From: Planctomycetota bacterium
Lineage (GTDB): Bacteria; Planctomycetota; Phycisphaerae; Tepidisphaerales; Tepidisphaeraceae
DNA length: 13,466 bases
Reading direction: 5' to 3'
Assembly: GCA_023417885.1 (NCBI GenBank)
Contig: JAEZED010000168.1
Location: forward strand, 1 to 13,466
Positions 6,980 through 13,466 of the stretch are shown in pieces. The stretch's first letter is position 1. Each line of letters opens with the position of its first letter. The notes below the pieces were generated by a model, which saw only the letters and a program-made list of their open reading frames with translations, was not told the DNA's origin and searched no databases. The position numbers and the translations under genes are program-made.

Positions 6980-9703
6980 GTGAACCATCTCCTGTTGATC
7001 CTGTCAGCCATGGCGCTGCTGGCCGTAACCTCCGCCTCCGGACAGGACGCGCCGTCCACGGCCCCGGCCACGCGCCCGGCGCGGGCCAACCTCGGCATCG
7101 TCGCAACGCCCTCGGCATCCTTCGTCTCCGGCCACGAGCGCCTTGGAGGCATCAACGATGGGCGAACCCCGCGAAACTCGCGCGATGCGTCCGGCGGCGC
7201 CTATGGCAACTGGCCGCAACGCGGAACGCAATGGGTGCAGTACGACTGGCCCGTCGAGATAGCCACCGACGGCGTCGAGATCTACTGGTACATCGACGGT
7301 CGCGGCCTTGCCGCGCCCGCCGCGGCCCGGCTCATGTACTGGAGCGGCACCGACTGGTCGTCGGTCCCGGGCGAGATCGGTCTCGAGCCTGATCGCTTCA
7401 ACGTCCTCGAATTCGACGAGATCCGCACCACGAAGCTGCGACTGGAGATCGACGCCCGGGGCGAGTCGTCCACGGGCGTCGTGGAGTGGCGCGTTCGAGA
7501 CTCGGGCAACTCCCCGGACTTCCCGCCGATCCTCGATGCGGGGCCGGATCGGATCGTTGTCGAGAACGGCAGGACGTGGCTGCACGGGCGCGTTCGGGGC
7601 ACCGGGAAGCCGGGCGTGGAGGAGATGGCGATCTGGGTGAAGGCCGCCGGCCCCGGTGAGGTCCGCTTCGACGATGCCGATTCCCTCGACACCGCCGCCA
7701 CCTTCTCGGCGCCGGGTGAGTACACGATCAGTCTCCAGGCAAGCGCGGGATCCCTGACCTCGGAGGACACCGTCACGGTTCGCGTGGAGCCGCGGCTGGA
7801 GATCGCGGATGTGGAGCCGATCCCCACCGGCCGCTACACGATCGACAGCACGTTCTGGAATCCGCGCATCAAGGCGACGATCGTCAACTGGATCCCGCAC
7901 TGCATCGCGCAGATCGACAAGCCCGACCTCAAAGAAGGTGGGATGAACAACATCATCCAGGCGGGCAACAAGCTGGCGGGGAAGGAGTACGAGAAGCACA
8001 TCGGCTACCCCTTCTCCAATGCGTGGGTGCTGAACACGATCGAGGCGATGTCCCTGGCGCAGAGGGTGGACGCCGGGGGGGACGCGGAGATTCTCGCGGC
8101 GCAGGAGGCGATGCGCTCCAAGCTCGAGGAATGGATCCCGCTGCTGCTTGCGGCGCAGGAGCCGGACGGCTACTTCCAGACGCGATTCACCCTCGGCACC
8201 GTGCGCGACGGCGACCGGACGCCGGAGCGCTGGAGCCCGCGCTATCGCACGGAGCACGAGGGATACGTCGCCGGCTACTTCATCGAGGCCGCAATTGCCC
8301 ACTTCCGCTCGACCGACGGGCAGGATCGTCGTCTCTACGACGCGGCGAAGAAGCTCGCAGACTGCTGGGAGCAGAACATCGGGCCTGCCCCAAAGCAGGA
8401 CTGGTACGACGGCCATCAGGGGATGGAGATCGCCCTCTTCCGCTTTGCTGATCTGGTTGACGAGGTCGAAGGCGAAGGGCAGGGGGCGAAATACGCCGAC
8501 CTCGCCCGCTTCCTGCTGGATCGCCGCGGAACCGCACAGGAGGGGCCTGACGCCCACTACGGGCTCGGCAGCGACTACCACCAGTCGCACCTGCCGGTGA
8601 CACAGCAGTATTCCGTCGTCGGACACGCAGTCCGCGCGGTCTACACCTACGCCGCCATGGCGGACGCCATGAAGCGGTCGGACGACGCCGACTACCAGTC
8701 CGCCGTCCGCTCCCTCTGGGACAACCTCGTCAACCGGAAGTATTACGTCACCGGCGGCGTCGGAAGCGGCGAATCGGCCGAGGGGTTCGGCGGAGACTAC
8801 TCCCTCCCCAACCGCGCCTACTGCGAGTCATGCTCCGGCGCCGGGCTGATCTTCTTCCAGCACCGGATGAACACGGCCTTCGGCCATTCGCGGTACGCCG
8901 ACCTCTACGAGGAGACGCTCTACAACGCGGTTCTCTCCGACCTGGATCTCGAGGGCCGCAACTTCACCTACACCAACGCCCTCGACACCGACGACGAGCG
9001 TTATCCATGGCACGTGTGTCCGTGCTGCGTCGGCAACATCCCGCGCACGCTCCTCTCGCTTCCCACCTGGGCGTATGCGAAGTATGACGAGGGCATTTAC
9101 GTCAATCTTTTCATCGGCGGCACGATGCGCGTGGAGAATGTCGGCGGGCGCGACGTCGAGCTGGTGCAGAAGACCGACTATCCCTGGGAAGGTGCCGTTG
9201 CGATCACGGTCAACCCGAGCGAGGCGGGCAACTTCGCCCTTCGCATCCGCGTCCCTGACCGGAGCGTGAGCGAGATCTACAGCGCTACGCCAAAGGCGGA
9301 CGGCCTCCTCTCCCTCCGCGTCAACGGCCGCCCCTTCGCCACGCGCATCAACAATGGCTACGCCGTCATCGAGCGCGACTGGAACCACGGCGACCGCGTC
9401 GAGTTCCTCCTACCTTTGGCCGTGCAGAAGGTGCACGCCATCGACCAGGTCGAGGCGACGCGCGGGCGGGTCGCGCTGCGTTACGGGCCGCTCATCTACA
9501 ACATCGAGAGCGTGGACCAGGACCTCACCAAGGCCGTGGCGCCCGGCGCCCGCTTCACCGCCGAGTGGATGCCGGATCTGCTGGGCGGCGTGATTGCGAT
9601 CCGCGGCACGTTCGCCGACGGCTCGGCGGTGCTGGCGATACCGAACTATGCCCGCAACAACCGCGGGGGCCGCTCGATCGTCTGGATCCGCGAGGAGGAG
9701 TGA
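6980..9703 (+). CDS. Exported GH127 (DUF1680) beta-L-arabinofuranosidase with N-terminal accessory domains
   Basis: 907 residues from GTG. The signal peptide is about 1-22 (NHLLLILSAMALLAVTSASG). Residues about 37-175 look like an F5/8-type-C/galactose-binding domain (SGHERLGGINDGR, TKLRLEID). Residues about 181-273 look like an Ig/PKD-type domain (DAGPDRIVVENG, APGEYTISLQAS). The GH127 catalytic part is about 285-905. Compared with Bifidobacterium HypBA1, the Zn-thiolate site is complete: Glu616 and Cys618 (YCESC), Cys682 and Cys683 (VCPCC), with Cys682 in the nucleophile position. Glu601 in SAEGFG fits the acid/base. The family releases beta-L-arabinofuranose, including from hydroxyproline-linked arabinosides. 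Secretion and co-transcription with the S9 peptidase suggest joint attack on arabinosylated Hyp-rich protein. Pectic or other L-arabinofuranosides are the alternative substrate. Confidence 0.93.
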   Translation: MNHLLLILSAMALLAVTSASGQDAPSTAPATRPARANLGIVATPSASFVSGHERLGGINDGRTPRNSRDASGGAYGNWPQRGTQWVQYDWPVEIATDGVEIYWYIDGRGLAAPAAARLMYWSGTDWSSVPGEIGLEPDRFNVLEFDEIRTTKLRLEIDARGESSTGVVEWRVRDSGNSPDFPPILDAGPDRIVVENGRTWLHGRVRGTGKPGVEEMAIWVKAAGPGEVRFDDADSLDTAATFSAPGEYTISLQASAGSLTSEDTVTVRVEPRLEIADVEPIPTGRYTIDSTFWNPRIKATIVNWIPHCIAQIDKPDLKEGGMNNIIQAGNKLAGKEYEKHIGYPFSNAWVLNTIEAMSLAQRVDAGGDAEILAAQEAMRSKLEEWIPLLLAAQEPDGYFQTRFTLGTVRDGDRTPERWSPRYRTEHEGYVAGYFIEAAIAHFRSTDGQDRRLYDAAKKLADCWEQNIGPAPKQDWYDGHQGMEIALFRFADLVDEVEGEGQGAKYADLARFLLDRRGTAQEGPDAHYGLGSDYHQSHLPVTQQYSVVGHAVRAVYTYAAMADAMKRSDDADYQSAVRSLWDNLVNRKYYVTGGVGSGESAEGFGGDYSLPNRAYCESCSGAGLIFFQHRMNTAFGHSRYADLYEETLYNAVLSDLDLEGRNFTYTNALDTDDERYPWHVCPCCVGNIPRTLLSLPTWAYAKYDEGIYVNLFIGGTMRVENVGGRDVELVQKTDYPWEGAVAITVNPSEAGNFALRIRVPDRSVSEIYSATPKADGLLSLRVNGRPFATRINNGYAVIERDWNHGDRVEFLLPLAVQKVHAIDQVEATRGRVALRYGPLIYNIESVDQDLTKAVAPGARFTAEWMPDLLGGVIAIRGTFADGSAVLAIPNYARNNRGGRSIVWIREEE

Positions 9704-9737
9704 GCCGAAGGCCCGGTAGCACCGGCGCCTCACCATC

Positions 9738-9781
9738 GCTTCGCGTCGCGCGGCCCGCGATGCCGTGACGTTGTGCGAAGC
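9738..9781 (+). terminator. Nested GC-rich stem structure after the GH127 gene
   Basis: Outer arms GCTTCGC (9738-9744) and GCGAAGC (9775-9781) enclose an inner stem TCGCG/CGCGA (9746-9750 and 9756-9760). No T-run follows, so it is not a classic intrinsic terminator. It may weaken read-through or stabilise the upstream mRNA between the hydrolase pair and the Hyp catabolic genes. Confidence 0.25.
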
Positions 9782-9792
9782 CGCGCGCTGGT

Positions 9793-9820
9793 GTGGCAAA
9801 CGGCTCCGATGCCGTATCAT
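9793..9820 (+). promoter_or_regulatory. Candidate promoter of the hydroxyproline catabolic genes
   Basis: GTGGCA (9793-9798, 4 of 6 to TTGACA) and TATCAT (9815-9820, 5 of 6 to TATAAT) are 16 nt apart. They lie just upstream of a clear ribosome site. The position in the only gap of more than 100 bp between plus-strand genes makes a separate promoter plausible. Confidence 0.35.
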
Positions 9821-9832
9821 CGCCCGCCACAC

Positions 9833-9837
9833 AGGAG
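9833..9837 (+). promoter_or_regulatory. Ribosome binding site deciding the ATG at 9847
   Basis: AGGAG stands 9 nt before the ATG at 9847. It favours that start over the in-frame GTG at 9793, which would add 18 residues unlike the family and would overlap the candidate promoter. Confidence 0.8.
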
Positions 9838-9846
9838 ACTTACCCG

Positions 9847-10746
9847 ATGAACACCCAATGGCGCGGCGTCTTCCCGGCCGCCTGCACGCAGTTCGGTTCC
9901 GACTACGCCCTCGACATCCCTGCCACGCTCGCCCACCTCGATGCGATGCTGGACGCCGGCATCCACGGCCTCGTGATGATCGGCACCGTCGGCGAGAACA
10001 GCTCGCTTGAGCCTGCCGAGAAGATCGAAGTCCTTCGTCGCACCGTCGAGCACGTCGCCGGACGCGTGCCGGTGCTCACGGGAGTGGCTGAGAACAGTAC
10101 GGCTGCCGCGTGCCGTTTCATGGAAGCCGCTGCGAAGGCCGGGGTCGACGGGGCAATGGTCCTGCCGTCGGTGGTTTACAAGTCGGATCAGCGTGAGACG
10201 GTCTACCACTTCCGTGAGGTCGCGAAGGCGACGGACGTGCCGATCATGCTCTACAACAACCCGGTCAGCTACGGCGTCGACCTGCTGCCCGAAACGATGC
10301 CGGACCTCATGGATCTGCCGACCATTGTCGCGATCAAGGAGTCCAGCGACGACCCGCGTCGCGTCGTGCGCATCCGCAATGCCATCGGCGACCGGCTGGC
10401 GATCTTCTGCGGCGTCGACAACCTCGTCATGGAAACCTACATCGTCGGCGCCACCGGCTGGATCAGCGGCCTCGTCAACGCCTTCCCGGCCGAGAACCGC
10501 CTGCTGTGGGATCTGCTCGAGGCGGGCGAGTTCGAGCAGGCGCGGCAGGTCTACGGCTGGTACGAGCCACTGCTGCGCCTCGACGTCCATCCGAAGCTCG
10601 TCCAGTACATCAAGCTCGCTTCCGTGGAGTGCGGCTTCGGAACCGAGCACACGCGCCCGCCGCGCCTCCGGCTGGAGGGGGAGGAACGCGAGCGCGTCCT
10701 CCGAATCATCCGCGACGGCATCCGTACCCGCCCCATGGGTCGCTGA
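9847..10746 (+). CDS. DapA-family lyase, probable 1-pyrroline-4-hydroxy-2-carboxylate deaminase
   Basis: 299 residues, full length for the dihydrodipicolinate synthase/N-acetylneuraminate lyase family, and cytoplasmic with no signal peptide. The Schiff-base lysine is Lys164 (VAIKESS) and the catalytic tyrosine Tyr136 (MLYNNP). The substrate-loop motif is GTVGEN (46-51) rather than the GTTGE of true DHDPS: Thr47 is kept but the second Thr is Val48. The following genes encode an alpha-ketoglutarate semialdehyde dehydrogenase and a hydroxyproline epimerase. In known Hyp pathways a DapA-fold deaminase converts 1-pyrroline-4-hydroxy-2-carboxylate to alpha-ketoglutarate semialdehyde, which is the step expected here. 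A sugar-acid dehydratase feeding the same dehydrogenase is the alternative, but the epimerase makes the Hyp role more likely. Confidence 0.82.
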   Translation: MNTQWRGVFPAACTQFGSDYALDIPATLAHLDAMLDAGIHGLVMIGTVGENSSLEPAEKIEVLRRTVEHVAGRVPVLTGVAENSTAAACRFMEAAAKAGVDGAMVLPSVVYKSDQRETVYHFREVAKATDVPIMLYNNPVSYGVDLLPETMPDLMDLPTIVAIKESSDDPRRVVRIRNAIGDRLAIFCGVDNLVMETYIVGATGWISGLVNAFPAENRLLWDLLEAGEFEQARQVYGWYEPLLRLDVHPKLVQYIKLASVECGFGTEHTRPPRLRLEGEERERVLRIIRDGIRTRPMGR

Positions 10747-10822
10747 GATCGGCGGTCGCCTCGCCCGCGCTTGGAGCCGACGTCCCGAGGCGGGTCGGCA
10801 TGCCGGCCCTAAGCTTCCGACG

Positions 10823-12427
10823 ATGGCCCCGCCCACCAGCCAAACCAACCGGATTGTCCATCCCATACTTCTCGCCGGCGATTGGCGCGCCTCATCCGGC
10901 GGTGAAGCCTTCAACGCCACCAACCCGAGGACGCGGCAGGCGCTCGAGGAGCGTTATCCCGTCAGCGGGTGGGATGACCTCGATGCCGCGCTCGCCGCCG
11001 CCCACGCGGCCGCGGCGCCGATGCGGGCGGTGCCCGGCGAGCGCATCGCCGCCTTCCTCGACGGCTACGCCGCAGGCATCGAAGCGCGCGCAGAGGCGAT
11101 CGTCGCTGTCGCAAGCCAGGAGACGGCGCTGGCGGCGTCGCCCCGGCTGAAGGACGTTGAGCTTCCGCGGACGACGAATCAGCTTCGCCAGGCCGCCGCC
11201 GCGGCGCGAGACGGCACGTGGCTCAGGCCAACGATCGACACGAAGGCGAACATCCGGTCCTGCTTCGCCCCGATCGGGCCGGTGCTTGTCATCGGGCCGA
11301 ACAACTTCCCGTTCGCGTTCAACGCCATCAGCGGCGGCGACTTCGCTGCGGCCATCGCGGCGGGAAATCCGGTGATCGCCAAGGCCCATCCGCTTCACCC
11401 GACGACAAGCCGCCTGCTCGCCGAGGCAGCGCACGAGGCGGCCCGTGACGCGGGGCTTCCCGATGGAGCTGTGCAGCTGATCTATCACATGGCGCCGGAG
11501 GACGGGGCGAGGATGGTCGCCGATCACCGCCTGAAGGCAGTCGCCTTCACCGGTTCGCGCGCGGGCGGGCTGAAGCTGAAGGCAGCCGCGGATGCGGCGG
11601 GCACGCTCTTCTCTGGGGAGATGTCGAGCATCAACCCGGTCGTGATCCTTCCCGGCGCGCTGGCAGAGCGCGCGGAGGAGATCGCGGCGGAGTTTGTGAC
11701 GAGCGTGCTGATGGGGACCGGCCAGTTCTGTACCAACCCGGGGCTGGTGCTGCTGCTGCGCGGCGAGGCGACCGCTGCGTTTGTCGAGTCGGTTCGCTCG
11801 AAGATGGGCGCGGCACCGGCCGGCGTGCTGTTCTCCGAGTCGGGGCAGCAGGGGCTGCTGTCGGCGATCGGGGATCTCCACGATGCCGGCGCGGAGGTGC
11901 TGGTCGGCGGGGCGGCGGTGGAATCGGACCCGCCAGGCGCCTGCAGCGTGTCGAACACGCTGCTCCGTGTTCCGGCCGAACGGTTCCTGGGCGCGCCGGC
12001 GGTGTTCCAGTCGGAGTGCTTCGGCAACGCCTCGCTGATGGTCGTGGCGGACGACGTGGACCAGGCGCGGCAGGTGATCGACTCCCTGGAGGGGAACCTG
12101 ACAGGCACGATCTACTCGGCGCGCGGCGGGGCGGACGAGACCGCCTACGACACCCTCGCCGTCGCCCTGCGCCCGAAGGTGGGGCGGTTGCTGAATGACA
12201 AGATGCCGACCGGCGTCGCGGTCTCCCCGGCCATGCAGCATGGGGGGCCGTTTCCCGCGACCAGCCAGCCGCACTTCACCGCGGTAGGGATGCCGGCGGC
12301 GATCGCGCGGTTCACGCAGCTCGAGTGCTACGACAACGTGCGCGACGCGCGCCTGCCCGCCTGCCTGCGCGACACCAATCCGACCGCCATGTGGCGCCTG
12401 ATCGACGGCGAGTCGCGCCGGGATTGA
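10823..12427 (+). CDS. Aldehyde dehydrogenase, probable alpha-ketoglutarate semialdehyde dehydrogenase
   Basis: 534 residues from the ATG at 10823. No good Shine-Dalgarno is seen, but the N-terminus (HPILLAGDWRAS) fits the family. The catalytic cysteine is Cys303 (GQFCTNPG) and the general-base glutamate Glu266 (SGEMSSINPV). The cofactor region includes IGPNNFPFAFN and FTGSRAGG. The SSINPV sequence after the glutamate and the length match the NADP-type 2,5-dioxopentanoate dehydrogenases of hydroxyproline and sugar-acid pathways rather than generic betaine or aliphatic aldehyde dehydrogenases. The reaction is alpha-ketoglutarate semialdehyde to alpha-ketoglutarate, the last step of Hyp breakdown. 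It lies 76 bp after the deaminase gene, and its stop codon overlaps the ribosome site of the epimerase, indicating one operon. No signal peptide is seen. Confidence 0.9.
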   Translation: MAPPTSQTNRIVHPILLAGDWRASSGGEAFNATNPRTRQALEERYPVSGWDDLDAALAAAHAAAAPMRAVPGERIAAFLDGYAAGIEARAEAIVAVASQETALAASPRLKDVELPRTTNQLRQAAAAARDGTWLRPTIDTKANIRSCFAPIGPVLVIGPNNFPFAFNAISGGDFAAAIAAGNPVIAKAHPLHPTTSRLLAEAAHEAARDAGLPDGAVQLIYHMAPEDGARMVADHRLKAVAFTGSRAGGLKLKAAADAAGTLFSGEMSSINPVVILPGALAERAEEIAAEFVTSVLMGTGQFCTNPGLVLLLRGEATAAFVESVRSKMGAAPAGVLFSESGQQGLLSAIGDLHDAGAEVLVGGAAVESDPPGACSVSNTLLRVPAERFLGAPAVFQSECFGNASLMVVADDVDQARQVIDSLEGNLTGTIYSARGGADETAYDTLAVALRPKVGRLLNDKMPTGVAVSPAMQHGGPFPATSQPHFTAVGMPAAIARFTQLECYDNVRDARLPACLRDTNPTAMWRLIDGESRRD

Positions 12428-12430
12428 GGA
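12426..12430 (+). promoter_or_regulatory. Ribosome binding site of the epimerase gene
   Basis: GAGGA overlaps the stop codon of the dehydrogenase gene (12425-12427) and lies 5 nt before the ATG at 12436. It fixes this start and suggests translational coupling. Confidence 0.7.
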
Positions 12431-12435
12431 CACAC

Positions 12436-13389
12436 ATGAGCGGCAACTTCGAGCAGGTTCGCGTCATCGACAGCCACACCGGCGGCGAGCCGACGCGCAT
12501 TGTCATCGCCGGCGGGCCTGACCTTGGAGCCGGCCCGTTGTCTGATCGCCGCCGCCTGTTCGCGGAAAGGCATGACGCCTTCCGATCGGCGGTCGTCAAC
12601 GAGCCGCGTGGGTCGGACGTGATGGTGGGGGGGCTGCTGGTTCCACCCACCGATCCGACGTGCTGCGCCGGGGTCATCTACTTCAACAACGTCGGCTACC
12701 TGGGCATGTGTGGCCACGGCACGATCGGCCTGGCGGTGACGTTGGGCCACCTGGGGCGCATCGGCCCCGGGTCGCATAAGCTCGAAACCCCCGTGGGCGT
12801 GATCGCCTTCGAGTACGACGGCGGAAACGGCGCGGCGATCGAGAACGTCCCGTCGTTCCGACACGCGAAGGACGTCGCGGTGGAAGTGCCGGGAATGGGC
12901 CGCGTGGTGGGCGACGTGGCCTGGGGCGGGAACTGGTTCTTCCTCGTCCGCCAGCACGCCGAAGACCTGGTGGCGGGCAACGTCGAACGCCTGACGGACG
13001 TCACCTGGCGCATCCGGCAGGCCCTGGCGGCGGCAGGCATCACCGGCGCGGGCGGCGGGGAGATCGATCACATCGAGCTGTTCGGTCCGCCCGCCGACGC
13101 GCGGAACGATTCGCGGAACTTCGTGCTCTGCCCCGGCAAGGCGTACGACCGCTCGCCGTGCGGGACGGGCACATCGGCGAAGCTGGCATGCCTGTACGCC
13201 GACGGGAAGCTCGCGCCGGGGCAGGCCTGGCGTCAGGAGTCGATCGTGGGGTCGGTCTTCGAGGGCTCGGTGCGCCTGCGGGAGGATGGTGTGCTGATTC
13301 CACGGATCGCGGGGCGGGCATACGTGACGGGCGAGGCGACCCTCCTGATCGACCCGGAGGATCCGTTCCGGTGGGGGATCGGTACCTGA
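12436..13389 (+). CDS. Proline racemase family, probable 4-hydroxyproline 2-epimerase
   Basis: 317 residues, complete. The first catalytic cysteine is Cys92 (MCGHGTIG) and the second Cys242 (DRSPCGTGTSAK). With both present the enzyme is of the racemase/epimerase type; trans-3-hydroxyproline dehydratases of the same family have Thr at the second place. The N-terminus VIDSHTGGEPTRIV is usual for the 4-hydroxyproline epimerases. The reaction is trans-4-hydroxy-L-proline to cis-4-hydroxy-D-proline, the first cytoplasmic step of bacterial Hyp catabolism. It starts 8 bp after the dehydrogenase gene in one operon with the deaminase. Proline racemase itself is possible, but the gene neighbours supply steps specific to hydroxyproline. 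No signal peptide is seen. Confidence 0.9.
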   Translation: MSGNFEQVRVIDSHTGGEPTRIVIAGGPDLGAGPLSDRRRLFAERHDAFRSAVVNEPRGSDVMVGGLLVPPTDPTCCAGVIYFNNVGYLGMCGHGTIGLAVTLGHLGRIGPGSHKLETPVGVIAFEYDGGNGAAIENVPSFRHAKDVAVEVPGMGRVVGDVAWGGNWFFLVRQHAEDLVAGNVERLTDVTWRIRQALAAAGITGAGGGEIDHIELFGPPADARNDSRNFVLCPGKAYDRSPCGTGTSAKLACLYADGKLAPGQAWRQESIVGSVFEGSVRLREDGVLIPRIAGRAYVTGEATLLIDPEDPFRWGIGT

Positions 13390-13466
13390 GCGGTGGCGGA
13401 AGCGACTGCGCAGAAAGACGACGGCGATGCTCGTGGATCGCCGTGGTTGGATCCTGTTTCAAACCG
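13390..13466 (+). other. Right edge, no assigned gene
   Basis: After the epimerase stop only 77 bases remain. A frame from ATG 13427 and another from GTG 13393 are both open to the edge, but each is too short to recognise. The next gene of the operon, possibly the D-hydroxyproline oxidase or a transporter, would have to begin here or beyond. Confidence 0.4.

Noticed and set aside
7004..8626. Minus-strand open frame of 540 codons
   Set aside because: It lies antisense to the GH127 gene, whose catalytic motifs are intact. The long frame is a GC-content effect.
10892..12433. Minus-strand open frame of 513 codons
   Set aside because: It is antisense to the aldehyde dehydrogenase gene and has no recognisable motifs.
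12436..13389. trans-3-hydroxyproline dehydratase as identity of the proline racemase family gene
   Set aside because: The dehydratases carry Thr in place of the second catalytic Cys. Here Cys242 is present, as in epimerases and racemases.

Overview
The window is high-GC DNA that looks like a planctomycete, probably a Phycisphaerae-type lineage. The main clue is the N-terminus of the large secreted protein on the minus strand: a basic stretch followed by FEPVEARRMLAAD, the variant of the LEPR-x-LL export motif typical of Planctomycetes. No tRNA, rRNA, CRISPR array, transposase or phage gene is visible.

Layout. Positions 1-3499 (minus) hold most of a very large modular extracellular protein: LamG, four FN3 domains, two copies of a lectin-like domain, then the start of a right-handed beta-helix. 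The gene runs off the left edge. Positions 3500-4340 are a long divergent intergenic region. Positions 4341-6974 and 6980-9703 (plus) form a two-gene unit of exported enzymes: an S9 (DPP-IV/prolyl oligopeptidase-type) peptidase and a GH127 beta-L-arabinofuranosidase. Positions 9847-10746, 10823-12427 and 12436-13389 (plus) encode three cytoplasmic enzymes that fit trans-4-hydroxy-L-proline catabolism: a DapA-fold deaminase, an alpha-ketoglutarate semialdehyde dehydrogenase and a proline-racemase-family 4-hydroxyproline 2-epimerase.

Main observation. The S9 peptidase carries, ahead of its beta-propeller, about 70 residues that align without gaps over 45 positions to the beta domain of the human von Hippel-Lindau protein (VHL, recalled from memory). 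VHL binds 4-hydroxyproline in HIF-alpha. The five side chains lining that pocket (human W88, Y98, S111, H115, W117) correspond to W193, Y203, T216, H220 and W222. A hydroxyproline-binding type of domain therefore sits on a proline-type peptidase beside a GH127 enzyme and hydroxyproline-degrading enzymes. GH127 is the family of HypBA1, which acts on beta-L-arabinofuranosides such as those on hydroxyproline.

Inferred system. The locus looks like a utilisation system for hydroxyproline-rich glycoproteins (plant or algal extensin-like proteins) or other Hyp-rich proteins such as collagen. GH127 would strip arabinose, the VHL-S9 peptidase would bind and cut Hyp peptides, and free Hyp would be converted to alpha-ketoglutarate inside the cell. 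The cis-4-hydroxy-D-proline oxidase/dehydrogenase step and a transporter are not in the window and may lie to the right. Gene identities are well supported; the integrated function is inference.
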